Shown here: positions 7,080 through 14,726 of the stretch, piece by piece
Layout: every line of letters begins with the position of its first letter
Numbering within the stretch: the stretch's first letter is position 1
Source of the DNA: Saccharofermentans sp.
Lineage (GTDB): Bacteria; Bacillota; Clostridia; Saccharofermentanales; Saccharofermentanaceae
DNA: 64,000 nt
Reading direction: 5' to 3'
Assembly: GCA_024688685.1 (NCBI GenBank)
Contig: JAILDX010000040.1
Location: forward strand, 62,001 to 126,000
The notes under the pieces: model-generated
Databases searched by the model: none
What the model was told of the DNA's origin: nothing
Seen by the model: only the letters and a program-made list of their open reading frames with translations
Position numbers and translations under genes: made by a program

Positions 7080-9182
7080 TTATGAATCGCTCTCGTCACC
7101 GCTCTCCCTCTCACCCTCAGGTTCAGCTTCAGCCGTTTCCTCAGGTACATCCTCTGCAGCTTCCTCTGTTGTCTCAGGTTCAGTTGCTGCCTCGGGTTCA
7201 GCTGCCTCTTCGGCCTCTGCTTCAGCTGCGGGTTCTGCATCAGCAGCCGGTTCCTCAGCTGCCTCTTCAGAAGTCTCTGCCGGTTCAGCAGCAGGCTCTT
7301 CCACAGTCTCAGCAGAAGTCTCACCTTCAGCAGCAGACTCATCAGCTTTTTCCGGTTCTACAGCCGGCTCATCAGCTTTCTCATCTGCTGTCTCAGCAGC
7401 CGGAGCGGGTGCATCCGGAGCCGCACTTACGGGATTGGAAACAGGCATGGAAGCGGGTTTTGCAGCAGGCTTTCCCTTTTTCGACATCTTTGTTACTACG
7501 ATGATCACAGCGACAACAACGCCTGCGATAAGAACGAAGATAACTATCCAGATGATCAGCGCACCGATATTCAGGCTCTTCTGCTCAACCGTGAAGTTAA
7601 CAGGCTCATTTCCGTCAGCAGTAATCGTCTGCTCCTCAGCCTTCATCCTCTCAAAACCGGACACCTTGAATACCACGGTTATATCCTCATCATCAGGGGC
7701 ATAACCAAACGGTGAAAGATCGAAAGTATCCTCATACTTGATCGTCGTAAACAGATGAGGGAATGAAGTATTCAGATACCTGAGGTCATTCTCGTCTGCT
7801 GTTCCGAAGATCGCATTCCAGCAATCAGGCTCCTCATCGAACTCGTCTTCACTCTCAAGCACGATCTTCGTCATGTCGTTCTCAGTAGCTGATACTTCGA
7901 CTACACGGATCGATGTATTTCTGAACTTATCCTTAAGTCTTGTCTCGACTGCCTTAAGAGCATCGTTTGATATATCGTTATTGAACAGCATTTCTACAGT
8001 TCTTTTCATGTACCCTTCTTCACTTTCAGAAGGAGCTACGGAAACGGTTGCACTGTTAAGCGTAAACTCAACTGCTCTTGAGAATACATAATTCTGTTCC
8101 CCGTCAGGATACAACGAACTGTAATCGTAGGGATCGATGTCCTCGATCGAAGCATTATTCGTAGAGCTTACATAATAATTCATTGTGACGCCGTAACGTA
8201 CGGGATCTGCAACAAAGCTGCTCAGATCCTTTGATTCAGTGATCTGAACTACGCTGTAGAAATCGCTTATATTCCATGTAGAAACATCAGTGTTCTCAGG
8301 ATTATAGTTTGCAGAAACATAATCACCCTCTATGCCATAGAATCTTTCCATCATGTCATTGAGTGATTCAACACTGAGATTCTTTCCTATAAGCGTATAT
8401 GTGTTTACTCCGTTCTCAACTGTCCACTCACCTGTTATTCCGTCTGTAGCATTTGCTTCAAGGAATGTTCTGATATCATCACCCTTTGCATCCATTGATG
8501 CCTGGGGAAGATTGATCTGGATCTTTCTGCTCAGAGTATTATTGTCGTTGTAAACGGTATAGTAGTTGATGGAATTGATCTGCAGTGATTCTACTGTATT
8601 AACAGAAATATTATAGTCCGTTGTACCCTCTTCTCCGCAGATATTGTACGTAGTTGTACCACCGTCAAAGATATTGCTCCTGTCAGAGCTTCCAACGTAG
8701 CCGGAATCGATCATGAGATCCTCAAACCACTTCATGTATGTCTCTCTTTCGGGAGTCTCATAGAAATAAACACCCGATGCGAAAACAGAATCAGGTCTTG
8801 AGAAAACCAAGACATCATAATCATCGCCATATGTCTCAGCATACTCACCCTTATAATCGAGCAGAGCGATGAGAGCTTCCTCATACTCCTCAACTGAATC
8901 GCACTCCATGGTGAACTGATAGATGGCATCAGTATCAGTTGAAAGGTCAGTGAAGCTCAGTACATCCGGGCAGTTTGCTTCAACCGTTGCAGTGATGTCT
9001 GCCAGTTCACCCGTAACGTGTTCCCTGTTGTCCGCAATGTTTGCAGTGATAGTAAAGGTTCTTGTAACCTCCCCTCTGTCAGTGACAGTCAGCTCGGAAT
9101 CAAGGCTGCTTCCACATGCCGTAAGAACCAGAACCGCTGCGAAAAACATGCCGGCCAACGCGCCTTTAAGTGTTTTCCTCAT
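7080..9182 (-). CDS. Large lipoprotein with a transmembrane helix and acidic cytoplasmic tail
   Basis: A 700-residue protein. The N-terminus has a signal peptide ending in the lipobox LTAC-G, so Cys 23 should be lipidated. An acidic, soluble region with repeated beta-strand-like stretches follows (25-535). A single hydrophobic helix lies at about 538-563, then KMSKKGK, and a 130-residue tail made almost only of Ala, Glu, Pro, Asp, Ser and Thr. By the positive-inside rule the tail is cytoplasmic, so the protein would be held both by lipid and by a helix. The ectodomain matches no family I recognise. The gene stands alone, with a strong terminator after it. Its role may be envelope sensing or scaffolding, but nothing in the sequence proves this. 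Confidence 0.8.
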   Translation of the reverse strand: MRKTLKGALAGMFFAAVLVLTACGSSLDSELTVTDRGEVTRTFTITANIADNREHVTGELADITATVEANCPDVLSFTDLSTDTDAIYQFTMECDSVEEYEEALIALLDYKGEYAETYGDDYDVLVFSRPDSVFASGVYFYETPERETYMKWFEDLMIDSGYVGSSDRSNIFDGGTTTYNICGEEGTTDYNISVNTVESLQINSINYYTVYNDNNTLSRKIQINLPQASMDAKGDDIRTFLEANATDGITGEWTVENGVNTYTLIGKNLSVESLNDMMERFYGIEGDYVSANYNPENTDVSTWNISDFYSVVQITESKDLSSFVADPVRYGVTMNYYVSSTNNASIEDIDPYDYSSLYPDGEQNYVFSRAVEFTLNSATVSVAPSESEEGYMKRTVEMLFNNDISNDALKAVETRLKDKFRNTSIRVVEVSATENDMTKIVLESEDEFDEEPDCWNAIFGTADENDLRYLNTSFPHLFTTIKYEDTFDLSPFGYAPDDEDITVVFKVSGFERMKAEEQTITADGNEPVNFTVEQKSLNIGALIIWIVIFVLIAGVVVAVIIVVTKMSKKGKPAAKPASMPVSNPVSAAPDAPAPAAETADEKADEPAVEPEKADESAAEGETSAETVEEPAAEPAETSEEAAEEPAADAEPAAEAEAEEAAEPEAATEPETTEEAAEDVPEETAEAEPEGERESGDESDS

Positions 9183-9247
9183 TTATGTAAACCCTCCTGT
9201 GAATAATTATATACACTTGTTATATGTCCCTGTTTTCAGAACCGTCC

Positions 9248-10618
9248 CTAAACGCCTGCAATCCGCCTTGCCACATAGACCCCGCTTGCGGATGCATGTG
9301 AAAGCGAATGTGTTACGCCGGAACCATCACCGATGATATAGAGTCCTTTATATTTTGTCTCGAGATTCTCATCGATCGCTACTTCCATATTATAGAACTT
9401 AACCTCAACACCGTATAACAGTGTATCATCATTTGCGGTTCCCGGAGCGATCTTATCAAGCGCATAGATCATTTCTATGATACCGTCAAGGATACGCTTG
9501 GGAAGCACGAGGCTGAGGTCACCCGGTGTTGCAGTCAGTGTAGGTCTTACAGTACACTCGTCAATACGTGATTTGTTGGTTCTCCTGCCTCTCATGAGAT
9601 CGCCGAAACGCTGTACTATAACTCCGCCTCCGAGCATGTTGGAAAGACGGGCTATCGAGGCTCCGTATCCGTTGCTGTCCTTGAAAGGTTCGGAGAAATG
9701 TTTCGAGACGAGGAGTGCAAAGTTTGTGTTGTCGGACTGGAGTTCCGGAGAATCAAAAGAATGTCCGTTTACCGTCACGATACCGTTTGTATTCTCGTTG
9801 ACGACATACCCGTTCGGATTCATGCAGAAAGTTCTTACACGGTCCTCGAACTTCTCTGTGCGGTACACGATCTTTGACTCATATAATTCAGATGTAAGAT
9901 GCGAGAAAACAACAGCGGGAAGTTCAACTCTTACGCCGATATCAACGCGGTTGGAGAATGTCTCGATATCGAGTTCGTGGCATACATCCTCAATCCATTT
10001 GCTGCCTGATCTTCCAACAGAGATAATGCACTGATCGCATGAGAAACATCTCTCGCCAACCACGACTTCATAGCCTTCATCGAGCACCTTTACTGTATCA
10101 ACTGTCGCATTGAAAACAAACTCGACTTTATCCTTCAGCTGTTCGTAGATATTGCCGAGCACCTCATAGTTTTTGTCTGTTCCGAGATGCCTTACAGACG
10201 CATCCAGCAGGTGGAGCTTATTCTCAAGACATATCTTTTTAAACTTCGTTCCTGCCGTCGAATAGAGCTTTGTATCGCCGCCGCCGTTTGCAACATTGAT
10301 GCCGTCAACATACTTCATGAGATCCATCGCGCATTCCTTGCCGATATGCTCATAAAGAGTGCCGCCGAAATCATTAGTGATGTTATACTTTCCGTCCGAG
10401 AAAGCGCCTGCGCCGCCGAAGCCTCTCATGATGGCACATGACTTGCAGTTGATGCACGACTTTATCTTAACTCCGTCTATGGGGCATTTGCGCTGCTCCA
10501 GCGGCTTTCCCGCTTCAAATACAGCTACCTTGATGCCGGGTTTCCTGTGCACGAGTTCGTATGCCGAAAATATTCCGCCGGGACCTGCTCCGATGATTAT
10601 TACGTTATAGTCAGACAT
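9248..10618 (-). CDS. FAD-dependent oxidoreductase (COG2509-like)
   Basis: A 456-residue flavoprotein. The N-terminal dinucleotide-binding motif is VIIIGAGPGGIFSAYEL, followed by the acidic end of strand 2 (VFEAGK), and the C-terminal FAD motif is GLYIIGDGSGVTHSL. It belongs to the group of uncharacterised FAD dehydrogenases that are common in Clostridia. A cysteine group CINCKSC near residue 55 may be redox active or bind metal. There is no signal peptide. AGAGG lies 9 bases before the ATG. The substrate is unknown. It lies 42 bases after the Hsp70-like gene on the same strand and could be co-transcribed with it. Confidence 0.8.
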   Translation of the reverse strand: MSDYNVIIIGAGPGGIFSAYELVHRKPGIKVAVFEAGKPLEQRKCPIDGVKIKSCINCKSCAIMRGFGGAGAFSDGKYNITNDFGGTLYEHIGKECAMDLMKYVDGINVANGGGDTKLYSTAGTKFKKICLENKLHLLDASVRHLGTDKNYEVLGNIYEQLKDKVEFVFNATVDTVKVLDEGYEVVVGERCFSCDQCIISVGRSGSKWIEDVCHELDIETFSNRVDIGVRVELPAVVFSHLTSELYESKIVYRTEKFEDRVRTFCMNPNGYVVNENTNGIVTVNGHSFDSPELQSDNTNFALLVSKHFSEPFKDSNGYGASIARLSNMLGGGVIVQRFGDLMRGRRTNKSRIDECTVRPTLTATPGDLSLVLPKRILDGIIEMIYALDKIAPGTANDDTLLYGVEVKFYNMEVAIDENLETKYKGLYIIGDGSGVTHSLSHASASGVYVARRIAGV

Positions 10619-10660
10619 GTAATTTACCTCTGAGAATAATAGTATCTATATAATAACACA

Positions 10661-12328
10661 TCAGCTTATGCCATCGAGAAATTCCTTGAACTGAGCTCTT
10701 ACCTTGCGTTTCTCAACAGTATTTCCACGGTCCACCACTGCCTTAAACCACATGAGACGGTCTATCAGGACATCCCTCTCGAAACTGTATGTCTCCTCAA
10801 TGATACGCTCGCACCTCGCTATGAGAAGCTTATCCTCCTCATTCTCACTGTCTGCAAACTTGATCTTCTCAAGTCTTTCCTTTGTTGCCTCCATCTCCTT
10901 CTGAGACAGCCTTGAACTGCCCATCAGGATCTTGCTCTCGGTAACGCCGTCCTTGCTCGTGACATCGACCATCAGCATTCCGTTAATGTCGTAAGTCAGT
11001 CTTACATCAGCTGTATGTTCACCGGCATTTACAGGGTCGTAATTGATCACCAGCGTGCCAAGTTTAATGTTGTTTTTGGGATAGATACTCTCCCCCTGAA
11101 AGATATCAAACCTGGACTGTGACTGATTGTTATTTACAGCGCAGTACGACTGGACCTTACTCGTCGGCAGCATTGAATTGCGCTGTATGATAAACGACAT
11201 TATCTCGTCTTTTGTATAGTTATCCAGGATGGAAACTCCGAGCGAGAACGGACATATATCAGTCATTACAATATCCTTGAAGTTCTCATTGCGCGATTTG
11301 ATCCCGGCAAACACGCCCGCGCCTATGGCGATCGCCGTGTCGGGATCGATGTCGGTACACGGAGTCTTGCCTGTCACTTTCGCGATAAATGCGGCGATTG
11401 TAGGCATCCTGCAGCTTCCGCCGACAAGAATTATATCCTCCAGTTCATCAATACTCATTCTGCTGTCCTTGAGAACTCTTCTGATAGGATCATGAACACG
11501 CTCAAAAACATTGTGAGCGATCTTGATGAGCATGTTATTATCGAGCGTGACTGAATACTCTTTGTCGTCGATGATAACAGACATTACGGCAAACGGATTA
11601 GTAGAAAGAGCGATCTTCGTCAGCTCAGCCATACGGTATACCGCAGCCCTGTGTTCTGCCGTAAGATCACCTTCCAGCAGTCCGTTCGCCGCACAGAAAT
11701 AATTGAATATCGCGTCATTGAAATCTTTTCCGCCGAGCTGATTATCACCTGCGACAGCGATGATCTCCATCACCTGATCAAATGAATCCACGATCGAGAC
11801 ATCAAGCGTTCCTCCGCCGAAATCAACGACCATATATGTGCCGTCTTTCCATCCGTGATCGTACAGATAGGCAAGCGCTGCGGCAGACGGTTCATTGACA
11901 AGTCTCTCGCACTTAATGCCTGCCAGTTCCGCTGCCTGTTTCGTTGCGGATCTCATCCTGTCATCAAAATACGCAGGGACACTTATGACTGCCTCCTCTA
12001 CCTTTTCTCCGAGGTATTTCTCCGCATCGTTCTTTATCTTTTTGAGGACTATCGAAGACAGCTGCTGTGACGTAAACAGCTGCTGTCCGAGATAGTATCC
12101 CTTATCAGTTCCCATAGTTCTCTTAAACTCTGCAACAGTCAGATCGGGATGGGTAATAAGGCGCTCCTTTGCGCTCTCACCCACTATGACATTTCCCTCA
12201 TCATCAAGACCGGCAACAGAAGGCGTCAGGATATTCCCGAGCGCATTGCTGACTATCTCAGGCTTCCCTTCCCTGAATACTGTTGCAAGACTGTTAGTTG
12301 TACCAAGATCTATACCGATGATCGCCAT
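10661..12328 (-). CDS. Hsp70-family chaperone (DnaK/HscC-like)
   Basis: A 555-residue Hsp70. The ATPase domain is complete: IIGIDLGTTNSLATVF (phosphate 1), AVISVPAYFDDRMR, NEPSAAALAYL, VVDFGGGTLDVSIVD (phosphate 2) and IILVGGSCRMPTI (adenosine). The substrate domain is present, but the helical lid is short, and the protein lacks the acidic EEVD-like tail of DnaK. At 555 residues it is closer to HscC than to the housekeeping DnaK of about 610-640. It lies 3 bases after the J-like gene, with no GrpE, so the two probably form a dedicated pair. The main DnaK would lie elsewhere. Likely role: ATP-driven handling of a specific client, perhaps at the membrane where its partner is anchored. Confidence 0.88.
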   Translation of the reverse strand: MAIIGIDLGTTNSLATVFREGKPEIVSNALGNILTPSVAGLDDEGNVIVGESAKERLITHPDLTVAEFKRTMGTDKGYYLGQQLFTSQQLSSIVLKKIKNDAEKYLGEKVEEAVISVPAYFDDRMRSATKQAAELAGIKCERLVNEPSAAALAYLYDHGWKDGTYMVVDFGGGTLDVSIVDSFDQVMEIIAVAGDNQLGGKDFNDAIFNYFCAANGLLEGDLTAEHRAAVYRMAELTKIALSTNPFAVMSVIIDDKEYSVTLDNNMLIKIAHNVFERVHDPIRRVLKDSRMSIDELEDIILVGGSCRMPTIAAFIAKVTGKTPCTDIDPDTAIAIGAGVFAGIKSRNENFKDIVMTDICPFSLGVSILDNYTKDEIMSFIIQRNSMLPTSKVQSYCAVNNNQSQSRFDIFQGESIYPKNNIKLGTLVINYDPVNAGEHTADVRLTYDINGMLMVDVTSKDGVTESKILMGSSRLSQKEMEATKERLEKIKFADSENEEDKLLIARCERIIEETYSFERDVLIDRLMWFKAVVDRGNTVEKRKVRAQFKEFLDGIS

Positions 12329-12331
12329 ATA

Positions 12332-13090
12332 TCAACTCCCATAATATGCTATCACTGCTTCAACAATCGTAATTATCAACAGGGTCACTACAGCAGTAAT
12401 GATCAGCATCATGTCCCTGCGTTCCTTTTTCTTCTCGATCTCATCTCTCCTGCGCAACTCTTCCTGCGTTTTGGCAACTTCTTCCGCAAACTTTTTGCAG
12501 TACTCATCAAGTTTCTCCGGATAAGGAGGATTATGGTGTTCGATCTGATCACGAAGGAACTTTCTGAAACCCGGTTCATATGCCACCGACTTAACCGCCG
12601 GCTCCTCGAAATAGGAATCCCACACACTGCAGTCATTCATCATGATCGCCAGGTCCGCATACATTCCAAACAGATCTGCCGCCATAATTATGAGTCCCTG
12701 ACTCTTGCGGTTCGCAACATCAGCAAACGTCGTGATCCCGTTCCTCTCCTTGAACTCTACAATGAAGTCGAGCAGCCTCTCAACACTCATATCATAGTGT
12801 TCTTCGGGAGCGCCTGCAACTATCGAAAAATCGTAAGGATCTTCTTCCTTCTTTTCCTGCTGTTCATCTGGCTTTGATATCGTAACCTGAGCCGCTCCGG
12901 ATGCAGCCGGGGCTGCACTCCTCTTTGCGATCATCATCGCCTGCTTATAGGCATCATGTATCCGCTGATATTCTTCTGGCTGATCCTCGGGAGATACCCT
13001 ATGAGCAAGCTTTGCAAAAGCACATTTTATCGCCGCTTTATCCTTCGTCGGTTCTATGCCCAGAACTTTCCAGCAATTCATCTGACCCAT
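12332..13090 (-). CDS. Membrane-anchored J-like protein lacking the HPD motif
   Basis: A 252-residue protein. The first 50 residues align to a J domain (CWKVLGIEPTKDKAAIKCAFAKLA, then EEYQRIHDAYKQA), but the HPD tripeptide that stimulates Hsp70 ATPase is replaced by SPED (33-36). Related J-like proteins of gut Clostridia, as I recall them, read HPED here, so this one has lost the His. A Pro/Ala/Gln-rich linker follows, then an unrecognised helical region (95-220), a charged coiled coil with EELRRRDEIEKKKERR, and a C-terminal hydrophobic anchor (about 230-250), giving a tail-anchored topology with the J part in the cytoplasm. It is directly upstream of the Hsp70-like gene. ATG 13090 or the in-frame ATG 13081 could be the start; neither has a strong ribosome binding site. 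Confidence 0.72.
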   Translation of the reverse strand: MGQMNCWKVLGIEPTKDKAAIKCAFAKLAHRVSPEDQPEEYQRIHDAYKQAMMIAKRSAAPAASGAAQVTISKPDEQQEKKEEDPYDFSIVAGAPEEHYDMSVERLLDFIVEFKERNGITTFADVANRKSQGLIIMAADLFGMYADLAIMMNDCSVWDSYFEEPAVKSVAYEPGFRKFLRDQIEHHNPPYPEKLDEYCKKFAEEVAKTQEELRRRDEIEKKKERRDMMLIITAVVTLLIITIVEAVIAYYGS

Positions 13091-13116
13091 AGTTTAGAGT
13101 ATAGCACTTTCCGCAT

Positions 13117-13143
13117 ATAAAAGAGCCGCCAAACGGCGGCTCT
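13117..13143 (-). terminator. Intrinsic terminator of the mraZ-to-coaD run
   Basis: On the minus strand AGAGCCGCC (13143-13135), loop GTTT, GGCGGCTCT (13130-13122) and a TTTTATA tract. It ends the long minus-strand run after the gene at 13166-13654. Confidence 0.92.
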
Positions 13144-13165
13144 AATAAGCAGTATAAATCTTTAA

Positions 13166-13654
13166 TCAACCTTCGTTGTCGATCGTTGTATCGATCTCTC
13201 TGAGATTTGTCTGTACACGTGCAATGCTCTCGCTGAGTGACTTGTTTACATCCTCGAGCAGGCTCTTAACATACAGGTGTGCATTGCGGCGGAGTTCCTC
13301 TGCCTGTGCTTCCGCATTTGCAATGATGCTGGCAGCTTCTTCTCTTGCACCGCGTGTTATCTCGTGATCGTTGACCTTCATCGCATACATTCTGTTTGCA
13401 TCGTCAAGAATCTTCTTATTCTTGTCACGGGCAGTATTGATGATATCCTGTGCTCTCTGAACAATATCGTTGGACTGAGCTACAGATGCCGGGAGCTGAG
13501 CCTTCAAAGCTTCGAGCGAATTGATCGTCTCTGTTCTCTCGATAGAACACTTGTCTGTGAAAGGAACGCTTGAAGCATCCTTTATAGTGTCGATGAGAAA
13601 ATCGATGTGCTTAATTGGATCATAACGTCCCGATCCTGCATTGCCATTTTCCAT
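13166..13654 (-). CDS. Coiled-coil protein, ATP synthase subunit b / DivIVA-like
   Basis: A 162-residue protein dominated by helical heptads rich in Ala, Glu, Asn and Arg (for example AREEAASIIANAEAQAEELRR, about 100-120), as in DivIVA tails and V-type ATPase stalk subunits. It has no membrane segment. The N-terminal 30 residues (YDPIKHIDFLIDTIKDASSV) are not a classic DivIVA lipid-binding head. It starts 4 bases after coaD and is the last gene before a strong terminator. Position after coaD at the end of a cell-division run fits the ATPase-like coiled-coil proteins that follow coaD in many Clostridia. A role in cell division or polar organisation is inference. Confidence 0.65.
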   Translation of the reverse strand: MENGNAGSGRYDPIKHIDFLIDTIKDASSVPFTDKCSIERTETINSLEALKAQLPASVAQSNDIVQRAQDIINTARDKNKKILDDANRMYAMKVNDHEITRGAREEAASIIANAEAQAEELRRNAHLYVKSLLEDVNKSLSESIARVQTNLREIDTTIDNEG

Positions 13655-13658
13655 AAGA

Positions 13659-14147
13659 TTAGTTCCTGCCTTTCATTAGCTTTTCTTTTACTATATCAAC
13701 GATCTCCGCGGGCACCATCTTTGAGATGTCACCGCCATAATGTCCGACTTCCTTTACGATGCTGGAGCTGATAAGGGACATATCGTCTCTGCAGGGCAGC
13801 AACAGACAGTCATATTCGGGATATAAGAGCCGGTTCGCCAGTGCAAGTTCCGCTTCGTATCTGAAATCAGACTCAGACCTGATCCCTCTTACGACCGCAC
13901 AGCATCCGAGCTGCTTATAAAGATCAACGAGGAGGCCTGATGAACTCATCACCTCTATATTATCATAATTTGCAAGAGATAGCCTAACGAGTTCTTCTCT
14001 TTCCTTCACCGTAAAAAGAGACTGTTTTGAAGAGTTCTCCATAACTGCAACAACCAGTTTGTCACATACCTTTGACGCTCTTCTGGCAATATCTCTGTGA
14101 CCTCTCGTAAACGGGTCAAAGCTTCCGGGGAAAAGAAGGATTTTCAC
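13659..14147 (-). CDS. coaD: Phosphopantetheine adenylyltransferase
   Basis: A 162-residue protein of the usual CoaD length. It transfers AMP from ATP to 4'-phosphopantetheine to make dephospho-CoA, the step before the last in CoA synthesis. The nucleotidyl transferase motif FPGSFDPFTRGHRDIA is at 6-21 and the second signature ISSSIVKEVGHYGG at about 127-140. CVVRGIRSESDFRYE-type residues (AVVRGIRSESDF) bind substrate. It directly follows rsmD with no gap, an arrangement found in very many Bacillota, and is translated from the same message. Confidence 0.95.
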   Translation of the reverse strand: MKILLFPGSFDPFTRGHRDIARRASKVCDKLVVAVMENSSKQSLFTVKEREELVRLSLANYDNIEVMSSSGLLVDLYKQLGCCAVVRGIRSESDFRYEAELALANRLLYPEYDCLLLPCRDDMSLISSSIVKEVGHYGGDISKMVPAEIVDIVKEKLMKGRN

Positions 14148-14726
14148 TTATACTACCTCCGAAGGATTCTTTCTACTGAAAAATGTTATCACGGTAAGCC
14201 CGTAACTACAAGAACGAACATCATCAAGGCACATCTTTGACGTATCAAAAGGAAGATCGGAAGCATGCTCACACAGAAGAATCCCGTCCTCATTCAGCAG
14301 ATCATACTGAAAAACAAGCTCACATGCACGATTACACGCAGCCTCAGCCATCTTATAAGGAGGATCCATATAGATGATATCGAACTTCTCTCCCGCCTCG
14401 CCAAGCTTCGTAAGCGCAGCATCATAACCGCTCCTGATGACCTTTATGTCATCACCCGCATGTATCTTATCAATGTTGCGCTTAATAACTGATATCTGTT
14501 CGGATCCCTTATCGACAAGAACTGCGCATTCCGCACCTCTGGACACGGCTTCGATTCCGATCTGTCCGCAGCCTGAAAAAAGATCAAGGAATCTTGAATC
14601 GGTTACCCTTGTCTGGAGTATCGAGAAAAGAGACTCTTTTACCTTGTCTGTTGTAGGTCTCGTCATATCGCCTTTCGGGGCAAAAAGAACTGCACCCTTA
14701 TATCTTCCCGTTACTACTCTCGGCAT
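14148..14726 (-). CDS. rsmD: 16S rRNA (guanine(966)-N2)-methyltransferase
   Basis: A 192-residue SAM-dependent methyltransferase. It begins RVVTGRYKGAVLFAPKG and carries TRPTTDKVKESLFSIL, typical of RsmD. The SAM-binding LDLFSGCGQIGIEA is at about 47-60 and the catalytic MDPPY at about 116-120. It methylates G966 of 16S rRNA in the small subunit during assembly. Its ATG overlaps the recG stop by one base, so it is coupled to recG. Confidence 0.94.
   Translation of the reverse strand: MPRVVTGRYKGAVLFAPKGDMTRPTTDKVKESLFSILQTRVTDSRFLDLFSGCGQIGIEAVSRGAECAVLVDKGSEQISVIKRNIDKIHAGDDIKVIRSGYDAALTKLGEAGEKFDIIYMDPPYKMAEAACNRACELVFQYDLLNEDGILLCEHASDLPFDTSKMCLDDVRSCSYGLTVITFFSRKNPSEVV

Noticed and set aside
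7100..7400. Low-complexity repeats as a possible CRISPR or minisatellite
   Set aside because: The repeats are irregular in length and follow codon boundaries of the acidic tail. There are no spacers of fixed length.
7082..7504. A 140-codon plus-strand frame rich in Pro, Gln and Leu
   Set aside because: It is the shadow of the Ala/Glu/Pro repeats in the lipoprotein tail on the other strand.
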